A stretch of DNA of 64,000 nucleotides from Amia ocellicauda (lineage: Eukaryota; Chordata; Actinopteri; Amiiformes; Amiidae): the NCBI RefSeq assembly GCF_036373705.1, contig NC_089858.1:16544749-16608748 (forward strand), read 5' to 3'. The position numbers were made by a program, and so were the translations under genes. Shown one piece after another: positions 47,201 through 59,200 of the stretch (the first letter of the stretch is position 1; each line of letters begins with the position of its first letter). The notes under the pieces are model-generated. The model searched no databases and had not been told where the DNA came from. It saw only the letters and a list, made by a program, of their open reading frames with translations.

Positions 47201-50200
47201 GTTCCTCATTCTTAAACATTCTTCCAAAACCCCGGCTGAGGCATCCCGAGATCAGGGCTTTGTGCCATGTCGGTTATAAAGATAAAACTATTGAAACTGT
47301 GTTACCGTGGGTGATGTGTGAGTAGTGCAGTGCGTGTAGTCGGGAGGAAATTCCTGTCTGAACAGAGTGCGTATAAAGCTGAGCTGGGGATGAGAGCGGA
47401 GGTGCGCCTTGTATGCTTGCAATATTCAAACTACACCGCAATTGCAGTGGGATGGGGGCAGATAGTCCTGGGAGTGGCCTGCCATCCACAGACAAGCCAG
47501 GGTGTCAATTTACAAAGACGCTTGCTTCTATTTTTTTTTAAATAAAGTATTTTAATGAGGTGAAATACTGTACCTGTGTGCAGCCAGATGGCTTCGTTTC
47601 AACGGCAGCACAACTTTACGGTCCGGCCCTGTCCAGCCGCCAGCGAGACGGAAACGGCGCTGGCCTTTCCTGAGGGGGGAGGCCCACAAACTCTCTGACG
47701 AGAAGCCCCGACCGGCTCACCCCACCTCCCTGGCACATGGCTGGTCTACACGGTAGAGCGCTGACTCCCCCCAACACCAGCTCCTCTGTGGGTGGGGAGG
47801 TCTCCTGGAAACGGATTTCACTGGTTCCAGCCTGGATCGCGATGCCGGTCAGCTCTCTGCCTACAAACTTAAATAAATCTGCAAATAAAATTTAAGAAAA
47901 GTGAAACACATTTTTTTTAATGCAAATTGATATGAACAGGAGAGGGAGGGGGAGCTGCTGTTGCTCTTGGCTGTGTGTAGAGCAAGAAGTGTTGTAAAGT
48001 GAAAATATGTTTCAAACTAAACATTTACCATTTTGTATGGGGGAGCTGGAGCACGGTGTGCCAGTCCAACAGAGGGAGGAAAGAATGTGGCACCCGGCTG
48101 CTGTGTGAACAGAGCTGGTGTGTGTTTGTGTGAGAGAGTGATGGGCAGGCCAGGGGAGCTGTTGTGAAGCAGGGTATTCTGGGATACACAGTGGCAGAAG
48201 CCTGTCTGTTGCACAGGATGTCTGCCTCAGAATGTGTTTCCACTTTGAGGATTGGATTGCTAATAAGTCCATAATATACTAGGCGGATACTGGAAAATTT
48301 GGCTATGAAGTCTCGCATAATAACAACGGCTGCTTTCACTCACATGTCAGAGAGAAGACTTTCTCGTGTGGAACACAGAGAAGAACTTTGTAACGCGCAA
48401 TGGATTCCGTTCGTCCCTCGATGTTTGGAGGTTCTGTTCTGGTTATGGCGTGAAAACGCCCACTGTTAGAAATCCGCCAGTTTTTTGGTGATTTAGTGTG
48501 TTTGTGTTCAGAGCAGGTTTTTTTTTTTTTTTCCTTTCTTCCTGTTGTTTCCAGTGGATATTAGCTCACTGCCACCTAGCCCGGCATGTGCTGCCAGCAC
48601 TCTGGTATTAGGCCAGTACCTCTGGGACTGGACAACAATGGGAGAGGGGAGAGGGTAAAGTGAAGGGGAGGTGGGGGGGCGAGGGTGGGGGTGTGTGTTG
48701 GGTTCTTATTCACACCAGTGGTGCAGTTGAAACCACCGAGGTCAAAACGTCCAGTCCTTGACTCGCTCTGCAGGGATGTCCTCATTGTGTCCTGAGGACC
48801 GGGATTTCCTGTTTGGATCTTGGTGTACCAGCGACACTTCCTGTGGAACGTACGCAATGCCCAGGAAGCCCATCATCACACTTGTTTTTCACATCCTTTT
48901 ACCTGCTGCTGGGAAGGCCCTTCAAGACAGGAGGGAGGGAAGGGCCAAACAAACAACCAACAAAACCATACAAAAAACACACAAAAACAGAGCTGCACTG
49001 AACACACTGGAGTACACACACTCACCGAGCGGTCTCTGCTTGAGCACAGATGGAGGCGAGTCTGGTGCTCTGCTGCTGTAGCCGAGCCGGGCCGCAGGGA
49101 GGGCAGAGTTGAGGGCAGGAGAGGCTAGGCAGTGAGGTAGCAGCAGGCCTCCAGGGTTGTTGCTGGTCTTTGTCTATTCAGCTGTTTCTAGCCTGTGGGC
49201 AGTCAGGGGGCTGCATCAGAGATTGCACTGGGGGACCTGGAGCCTTTAGGTTAAATTATATATAGGTTTTGTTGCTCATTTTTTATATTAACCAATCAAA
49301 GTGCTCTGTCTTATAGTGTAGAGTGGAGCATGGAGCCTCTGTTTGAATACGCGTTGACTAAATCTTTATAAATGCACTTAATAAAAAAAAAGTGATTTAT
49401 TTTAGACCCATCTTACCCACAGTGCACATGTATTTTTAATAAGTGAATGCTCTCTAACCCCCCTACTCTCTTTCTCTCCCCTCCTTTTCTTTCTCTCTCT
49501 CTGTCTCGCAGTGGAAGAAGGTGAACCCTCCTCCGAGTTCTCTGGGAGCTGGGAGTCCTCCGCTGTCCAAACAGGTACCCTCGCTGTTATTAGAAGCCCC
49601 GTCACTGCCAGGAACCTGCCAGATATTGTGTGGAGATTATATTCTATATGTCACATTCCTGCAACGGCTCCAAGACTACCCACTGCATCAGATTCTTTAA
49701 TATCAATTCCATATGGCCAATAAAACACAGGGCTTGAGAGAGACCCAAAAAAAAAGGAGACTAATATTCTTTATGCTCCTGAGAGCTATTAGGGGCTGCA
49801 GCCGAGTGGGCTGTTCCTGTCTCCTTAAAATCCCGCTTTGAAGTCTGCGGTGTGTATATATATAAAAAAAACAAAAAAAAAACATGGTCTCTTTTGACCT
49901 TTTTGTCTTCCTGAGCAGAAACAAAGACTGCTCTTTCTGCAGGGCTCTCGCTCTGCTCTCCTGCCCCGAGGGGGCGCACTGCTAACCTGTCCCCTGAAAG
50001 AGTGGGAGAGGGAGGGAGAAAGAGGCAGGCTGGGTCAACTGAGTCCTGGGCTGCGAGTGTGGCCTAGGTTCTGCAGTCTCCCTGTACAGCCCCCACCACA
50101 GTCGCCTGCCTTGGGTGGGGGTGCGAATACCCGACCCTGCAGAGTGGGTTAAGGCACAGATGATAGCTGCTCTGTACAGCTGTGAGGCTTTTTATTTATT

Positions 50201-53200
50201 TATTCTTCCAAGGACTCTCAAGTGATTTTTTTATTTTTTATGTATTTTTTGGGGGGGGGGGGTTGCATGCAGTATAGCAAGGGAATACTGACCGTGTTTA
50301 TTAGCGCATGAGCTGGTGGCTGCCACTGCCTTTTGACTTACTACCAGGAATCGGAAACAGGAGCAACCCCTGGGGACCCGCACAGGCTGAGAGCTGTAGT
50401 GTGCTGGTGCAGCCTCCCTCCCCCGCCTCGCTCCCTCCCTCCCTCTGAGGTGCCCACGCTGCAGGGCTCTTTACTGACATAGGGAGATTGCAAGGAAGCC
50501 CGGGGTGGCTGGAAAATGCTGCGTGTGTGCTATATTATCAGGATAAATCCCTGGGCATGGAATTGCAACTAATCGGAGACGGCTCAGTTCAGGTCAGTCA
50601 AGAAGGGCTGGAGTTGTCTTTGTTTATCCCCCCCCTCCAAACCCCAAAATAAACAACAGACAAATCCATTCCCTCAATCAGAGTCACTGGGGAGGTTTTG
50701 AAAAAATGAGCTATAGAGGAACTATGTGGAGTTTGACAGAGAACAGGGTTGTATTTGATCACATTGGACCCTCTGGTCAGGTCTTTTCTCCGAGTGCTTT
50801 GGGGACTCGGCCTCTGGGATCAGAGCCTGAGCTGACCCCTCCTCCCCAGAGAGAGCGAGCCAGAGAGAGCCAGGCCCCTCAGGTTTGGCCCAGGGGGAGC
50901 AGTCCGGAGAGCAGCCTCCACCACAACCCCCCCTTCGCCTCCCCAAACCCCTCCCTCACTCCCTGAGCGAGAGAAAAACAAGACTTCCCTGCAGGGCCTC
51001 AGAAAAGAAAGAATGATAGAAAGAAAAAGAAAGAAAGACCGAAAGTTACAGAACAGAAAGCCAGGTTTAAGGACTTTTAAGGAGTTTTGAATCTTTAAAA
51101 ATGCCTCTCTCTCTATTTCCTTCTCTCTCCAAACTCGCTTATAATAATAATAAGTACCAGTCAGAACTGTAAAGTTGAACATTGTTACAGCGCTTCCTGC
51201 AGCAGCTATATTGAGTAACTGAAACTGATCCACAGGGCCCAGCCTGCCAGGCCTTTCATTCGGTTCTTTATTATCTTCTTGTTTGCATTAGTCCTGAGCT
51301 GTGATGTAGCACTTCCATAAAGCAGCTAATATAAAACATGCTCGTTATGTTTGGGTTCCCGGCTTGTGGAGGACTGTGCCAGCGCAGAGCAGGCGGTGGG
51401 GGGTGGAGGGAGCCTGCTGGCCTGCCTGCCTGTTGCTCAGACAGGGACACAGGCCTCTGCACACAGTCCATTGGCCTGGTGTTATCCCTCCATTGTGGTC
51501 AGGGATGGATGAGTCAACGATGTTAGAAAACAATACTTCATTTGTAACTTAACATAAATTTGAATTTCCTCATTCTCTTGCAGTTCTAATCTGTTTGTTG
51601 TTGCCCACGAAAGTCTGGTTTAGAGTGTGATTCGCCCCGATGTGATTTTAACTGCAGAATTTCATCACTTCTTGATTTAAAGCCTGTTGCTGAAAAAGAC
51701 TGAGTGATCACAGAGAAGGCCAACTTGTTGCACGTATTTACTTTCATTGATTTATTTTTTTGCCAGTCCTTGGCGTGGTATTAAACTCGTGGCTGTGCCA
51801 GTACGAACACTCCTTTCACTTGTTATTCAAACATAACCTCATTAGTCAAGTCACTCGTACTTAGTTCATTTATTTATATTTCCCCTGAAGTTGTTTGCTG
51901 TCCCTCCGCACACCTGTGGAATGGGCCCAGGAAGTACCGCAGCCCCCACCTTTGACTGGTACCCAACTAGGCTGTGTGCCGGGTCCCACAGCACCTCTCC
52001 TTCCCAATTTCAATTAGTATAACCTGACCTTAATTAGCATTGTGCTGAAACCTGTTGACCCAACCTCTGCCCCCACTTTTTTTCCTAATAATTTACTTTT
52101 TAGTCAACTAGTTCTGCTTTGCTGTTGCAATCGAATCAGGTGAAGAGTCGGGTAGCAGCGCTCATGTTCAGACAGCTGGGGTGGGATACCTGCACAAAAC
52201 TAAACTAACCAAAAAAAGGAAAGAAAAGCAGGACCAGGATTGGGAAGAGCTGACCGCATTGTTCATGTTGAAAACCACGTGGCAGCAGCGAGCAGGTTGA
52301 TTGTCTGTCAGGGTTGCTGAGCTGTCCCCCTGGCTTTGGACCCCAGACGCTGAGCTACTGCAGTGATGAGGAGTGCGCCGTCCGGGGAAATATTCTACAT
52401 TTTGCTTCTAATACATGAAGGAAAAGCTCTGAATCACGCGGCAATGATTAAAATACATGAAATGATAATCCCCTCTCTTCGTGGCACGACTCCATTTCCA
52501 ATTTCTACGCTTTAAACTTCTGTTTAATTGCTGTCATTTAGACTGTCTACAAAAACACTTAATGAGGAAGCAGCTGACCCTGATTTCTTCTTTTCTCCCC
52601 CCCCTTATTCCATCTTTTTTTTTTTCACTTTCACTGTCTTGTCATTACCCCCTCCCCTCCACCCTCTCCCACTCTCTCTCTTTCTCTCTCTCCTTCTCTT
52701 TGTGTCTAGAAGTCTCTGTATGAACCTCCTGGGGTACATAATATATTTTTAATTTCCCCAAGGCACTGATAGGAAAACAGTTTTAATGTGTGAACAGAGG
52801 TGTTTGTGTGTGTGTGTGTGTGAGTGAGTGAGTGCACGCGTGCGTGCGTGCGTGTGTGTGTGTGCGAGAGCATGCGCCTGTGTAAAAACAAGTGTCGGTG
52901 GTACAGGTGAGTGCGCTGGTGAGTGGCTATTGTGCAGATTGTCTTGCGGGTTCAGGGTGCTTTCTCCGTCTCACAGGGCCTCCTGGGTGGGTGTCGTTCA
53001 GCACCTGAGCGGAAACATTGTTACATGTAGATGAGAACACAACCCTTCACAGCTCTCCCTTCACAGCTCTCCCTTCAGTGGCGTTCGTATTTTCAAAAGG
53101 CGGCCACCAGAGACTCCGTTCAGATACTGATTCTAACTTTTAAATAGTTGGCTGTTTACACTCTAATATGCAAGCCCCCAGAGAACCAGAGAAAATATTA

Positions 53201-56200
53201 TTTTATTATTATTTATTATACCAGCAAAAGGAGCAGCACTCACTCGATGTGTGGAAGAACTGATACAAGGCCCCGTCCTTGAGCTGTGCCAGTGGAGCCG
53301 GGTCACTGTGGATCACGGCCACCTTCCCTGCTACTCGATCTAGAACAGAACCATAAAAAAGAAACAATCGAACACTTCTCTCTCTCCCTCTTTTGCTGTC
53401 CTGTCCGATTTCCAGCTTTTGATTCACTTTTTAAGCTCCAGACCAAAACCAGGCTGTGGTTCTCTGGCGCAGCAGATCAACAGAGCTGACGACAAAACCC
53501 AAGAACGCCGGGATTTCGGAAATGGCATGAAGCAGGACCAAAACCGTTTGCGCTGGAGCAAAGAGTGGAGCAGTATCATGGTGGCAGGGAGTGCATGGCC
53601 TGGGCCCAGTTGTGTTCTGGCTGGGTCACTGGAAAAACTGGCATCTGCCTTATATATTAGAATCCCCCCGTTCTTCTCGCTCTCGGCCACCACTCCGGGG
53701 GTTTAAATATGACGTCAGTCCCCTTATTGTCTTCTCATGGAGCATCTTAATTATTTCACAGTGAAAGTGGATAAAGCGTAGTTCTAATTAAAGAGAACTC
53801 GAGTCCTGCATAATTGATGGGGTGACGAGTGTGTCTGGATTCCCATGAATCTTTGTGCGTCTCTGGTTGAAGGGGTCTCCCACTGGTACCAGGAGCCACT
53901 GTGCTGCCCTCTGGGACGCCCCCAGCGGGGGTGGTGGTCGCTCTCTGTCTGTAGGGGGTCATCTTGCAAACTGAGGAGGTGGGGTGTGTGAACAGGGGAA
54001 AGAGGTGGTCAGGTTTACCGTCTTTCTAAGCCTTCGCTAAGCCTTTTCAGTTATTTTCAATGTATTTGACTCCTTTGGTGGTGTGCAGTTTTTTGCTTTT
54101 ATCACGTTTTGTTTATTTGATTTGAGCACGTTTATTTTAAAGTTAATTGTTTTAGTTTTGTTAAAAATCACAAAGATTTTAAAAATTTTAAGTGATTTTA
54201 AGAATTGATATTTTAAATGATTTTAATCATAAGTATTAAAATTGGAATTGTTTTATTTTAAGAAATGTAAAATACTCAACCTAATAAACCAGTATTTCTA
54301 AGCCTTCGCAGACACAGTGTAAAGTAGTAATTGTTAACTAAGACCCAACAAACTAGAGTGGATCCATTTAATGATACAGCGAGAACAAATGCTTTAACAG
54401 GTGGAGCAGCACTGTACACTGTGAGTAATATTGCTCCTTGTGAAGGGCAGCCTGACCTGGTCCAGATTTTACCACAGAATAAACAAGAGTAATTTCCCTC
54501 ACTCTCTGATCTGATGTCTGTTGCTCGATTTAGTTGTTTACTTCATTCTGAGATCTAAGACTTCTTGGAAGTAGGTTGAATTTGCTCTGTGACTTTTCCA
54601 AAGACGACTTTTAGGTTTGATTATCTTTTTTATTTGATCTATTTATTTATATATTATATCTAATCTATCTATCATGGATTGTGGACAAAATAACTAAACA
54701 AACACAAGCCAACGTTACCCTCCCAGCCCATTGATGGCATTATTTGAGTTCAGAGAATAATGTGTGTATATGGGAAAGCCTAATTATAATAGGCTTACCT
54801 GCAAACAGAAGGGATTACAGAATATTTTAGAATAAACAATGTTGTCTGTTTGGCATTCAAGTGCTACAAATGCCAGATTAACTTCAATTTCACATTTCTT
54901 CCCTGTTTAAACAACCCATTCTGCTGTTACTGTATGTAAATTTTGATTTTTTTTTTTTTTTCCTTCCCTTCTCCCTGTTTGGTTAATACCTTATAGGGTC
55001 CATTAAATTGTATATCTGCTTGTGTTTCTAATTATTTTCTAGCAAGTACAATTTAAAATTAATGTAGGGAGGGAGCGAGACTGCATAAAAAACACATCAA
55101 CCAAATTAGGGTTAATTAGGAGCTCCACCAAATAGTACAGCGTGCTTCCTCAGCAACATTACAGCATGTAAATACGTCTAATTTCCTCAAACGTAAAGCG
55201 CTCTGCCCTTAATTACAGAGACAACAATGCCTTTTTTTTTCATTAGCAAGAGGGTCATTATTGCCGGCGCTCGGTAACAATTATTAAGTACAACCTGGGT
55301 CCCACCTTTCCCAGAGTCCTCTGGGGCCCCGGGGCTGATTGGAGTAGGTTGCTTTGCTCGTCCCTGGCCCAATTAAGGTGTTTTGGTTCGAGCACAGGAA
55401 GCAAGAGGTGCCAATATAAATTAAAATGTAAGATTGGGGGGACGGGGGCTGGTGAACGGGTTCTGGGGAAATGCTTGTTAATTACAGTGCGGCAGCTCCT
55501 CTCCCCCTGTACCTCTCACGCGCTGACTTCCAATCACTGTACGCCATGGAACGTGCAGCTCTGTGGTGTGGGGTGGGTAGTGGACATGGGGCTGTGAGCT
55601 GGGGAAACGGCACACCTTTCCCCAACCCCCTTCCCTTGTTCTTCCCCCCACATCACCCGTTTCACACTTGCTAGCTCCTGCCATGATGGCCTTAAAAAAG
55701 GAATTATTTTTGGAACAAGCATGGAGGCAGTGGAGGACCTGGAAATCCCTGCCTTGTCTAGGTGCAAAATGTGTGAGAGCATATGCAGCTCCTAATTGCT
55801 CCCTGGTTTGTGGAAACTAATTCACGTTTGGGTTTAATTTCTTCTGCTTCCCTTGGTCACCCTGTGAACTGACTGAAAGAGTATCTGCTGTATCTCTTGC
55901 AGTTCTTGTACTGCGATAGTCAAAGTTTGTTGCATCATACACAGTTTGCTTGTATGCATACTGTACATATAATGGTTTCCTGTAGATGCTGTGATGACAG
56001 AAATCAAAAAGCTGGTGATGGAATAAGCTCCCAGTACACCAGTCTGAGGGAGGGCTCTGCGTGAGAGTGTGAAAGACTGTGTGTGCGCCTGTGTGTTTGA
56101 TAACCAGGTTCTTGCCACCTGGCACATCCCACGCGCAGGGCCTCGGGGTGCACTGTTCCCCCCCTCCTTGGGCCGTTCCACTTGGCACAGACTGTGGGGT

Positions 56201-59200
56201 GGGGAATACGCTCCTGTTCAATCTCAACGAGCAAACACCCGGAAAGGAGCTGGCCTGCGCCGCGGGGGGCTGGGTGAGAGCGCGACAATACAGCTAATGG
56301 TTTACTGTGCACAGATGATAAAAGGCAAACTGCCCTGTTTGCACACAGCCTCTCCAATAATTAAATTAAATGTACCCGGGTCCTGCACTGTGGCCTTGCT
56401 GAAATGAAGTCTCCCTCAAATTGTTTTGGACTTTCCCTGGAGTACGAAAGGGGTCCCTGTAATCAGCTCTCTGCCTCAGGGTGGCAGGGCCCTCACGGGG
56501 GGGAAGATGTGCTCCACAGGCACTTGGGAGCCACCTCCACAGTGTCTGCAGGGCACTCTGTAGGAGTAGAGCCGTTCCCTGCTGGACTCTGCTACACTGA
56601 CCACTTTCCCCACCCCTAACCATAAAGGTGCTTGATAGACTCTAAGGTCTCTGCCAAATCTAGATGTGCAAAGATTCTTCTTTACAGAAATGTTCTGCTC
56701 TGTCAAGTTTCTTGGGCAGCGTTTATGGACCGCAATCTTCAAGTCATGCCACAGCTTTTCGATTGGATTGAGGTCAGGGCTATGACTGGGCCACTCAAGG
56801 ACATTTACCTTTTTGTTCCTTAGCCACTACAGTTTAGTTGTGGCTGTGTGCTTCGGGTCATTGTCACACTGAAAGGTACACTTCTGTCCCAGTTTTAGGT
56901 TTCTTGCAGAGGGCAGCAAGTTTTCCTCAAGGATTATTCTGTACTTTTTGCTCCATTCATTTTCACTTCTCTCCTAACTAGTGCCCCAGTACCTGCTGCC
57001 ACCACCATGCTTCACAATAGGGATGATGTTCTTTGGATGATGTGCTGTGTTGGGTTTGCACCAAACATAATGCTTTGCATTTAGGGTAAAAACTATAAAA
57101 CGAACTATTTTAGTTTTGTTAGACCACAAAACGTTTTGCCACATGGCTACAGAATTTACTTTTTCAGGTGGGCTTATTTGAGCAATCGCTTCCTTCTTGC
57201 CATTTTACCACACAGGCCAGATTTGTGGAGTACTTGGGATATTGTCACAAGCACACTTTAATTATTCTTGGCCATGAAATCCTGTAGCTCTTGCAAAGTT
57301 GCCTTTTGGCCTTTTGGTAGCCTCTTTGTTCAGTCTCCTTCTTGCTCAGTCATCCAGTTTGGAGGGACGGCCTGATCTAGACAGGTCCTTGGTGGTTCCA
57401 TACATCTTCCAGTTCTTAATAATCATCTTGACTGTGCTCCAAGGCCTGTGGTATTGTTTGATACCGATCCCCTGATCTGTGCCTTTCAACAATTTTTTCC
57501 CGGAGTTCCTCTGAAAGCTCCTTGGTGCTCATGGTTGAGTCTTTGTACTATGTACTATCCTGCACAGGGAACCTACAGGAACTGCTGAATGTATCCTGAA
57601 ATCATGTAAATGTCTAAAATTTAACACAGGTAGAGGCCGCATAGCTTGGTGTATGATTGTGAAGGTGATTGCTTACACTTGAGGTAATTTAGAATTGCTA
57701 TTACAAGGAGGGTGGGCAATTTTCCAACCAAGCTATTTAAGTTTTTATTTGTAATAATAGATTTTCTGCAAAATTTAAAAAAATAATTAGAAAGTTGTGG
57801 GGTACATGGGAGGAAAAAGCAATTGCATTTTAATTCCAGGCTATAAGGCAACAAAAGATAAAAATATTGAAAGTAGGTGTAGATCTTTTATAGGCGCTGT
57901 GTGTGTGTATCTCCCAGTCTCCACACAAGCTCCAGAGTATAGATTGGTGGTCATTACTTGCAATCTCCTATGTAGATTCATCTCCTCTGTTGGAGGTAAA
58001 AAGTAATTGACTGGATTTACTTGATAATACTAGTTGCCGTGCAGAAGACAAATCTGGCTTTTCCGCTCAACAGGATGTAGTGACACAGCACATCCGCAGT
58101 AACGCCAGAGAGAGTGTACATGTTGAAGTTTGACATCTGTCATTATTTGGTTAATTTTTAATTTTTAAAAGTTGGTTATATGATGGACTCCATCTGGAAG
58201 AGCGATGTTTATCTTACTTGTACACTATAACCACACATAGAGACGCATAAAACCATGATTTTTAGATCTAGGGGGACCTTTCATTTAAACATTAAATTGA
58301 AGCAGATCAAGGTGGGTGGGAGATGAGAATCCCAGCTCTAACGAGCTTCAGCCCGTGGCTGGGGCTCGAGTAGCTAAACGGGCCTCTGGATCATCCTTAC
58401 TCACCTCGGAAGTGCACTTTTAAGTTTGATTGAATTGTTTAAAACACATTAGCTTTACAATGTCTCAGCTGAGCATTATGAAAAATAATTGCCTTGTTCA
58501 GAAAATGTACGCATCTCTCAGCACTGTGGTTTTAACAGGCTAGGGCCCAGACTGGTTCTCCCATTCCTGCGTTGTATGTGCAAGCACTCCCAATGTTTTT
58601 ATTTTATTTTGTTTTGCCCTGTACAGAAGGATGAAGTGAGAGAGAAAGGGAGGGAGAGAGAGGAAGCTGAAGGGACGCTATTCTCTCTGAGGCAGCGTGT
58701 CTTTGTTTTTATTTCATTTGTTATACAGTACGCTTCCCTGAGGCTCATCCAATCAAGAGTACTTTGCGGGAATGACTGGACTCCCCCTCCCAGATAAATT
58801 GTGTAGTCTGTGTTTATCAGAGCCCCCATTGGAGCTCCATTTGGTGCAGCTGGGCGAGATTCTATGTATCAATTTTGCACTGTACTGAGATGATACTGTT
58901 TGTTGTAATAACGGTGGTCTGCGCAGTGTGTGGGTTTCTAAATGAAGTGTGCTCCGGCCCCCTTGCGAGACCCATTTTACCTCTGGAGATTGCAAACGCT
59001 TATTGGAAAGAGGCAACCGAGGGGAGCAATGAGAGCGGAGGGGGCCTGGGTGGCCCCCCGCCAGACAATCTCTCTCTGTGCCAGGCGTCTCTGCTGCTCT
59101 CCTCTGCCTCACACCACTCTCTCCCACCGCTTTCCATCCATCTCAATGAGCCACCTTGGGGGGGCGAGAAGACCGAGCGTCACATTCTGTCGCCTGCACT

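Larger units (their letters stand above)
41254..49511 (+). other. ZNF423: ZNF423 intron 1, last part
   Basis: No exon recognised before the acceptor at 49511. A (TTTTTA)n repeat lies at 47062-47102. Octamer words ATGCAAAT occur near 44227 and 47914. The block 43930-44240 is a plausible regulatory element. Confidence 0.5.
49575..53243 (+). other. ZNF423: ZNF423 intron 2, first part
   Basis: No plus-strand exon recognised. It includes a CTCF-like word at 49963-49980 and a (TG)n tract at 52802-52864. Confidence 0.5.

Noticed and set aside
27234..49511. Alternative ZNF423 first exon encoding MHKKR
   Set aside because: I looked through intron 1 for ATGCA(C/T)AA(A/G)AA(A/G) followed by a donor and did not find one. 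It may be absent or diverged.
53424..53706. Overlapping frames next to the antisense exon-like block
   Set aside because: Considered as further exons of the same gene, but they lack paired splice sites and coding-type codon use.
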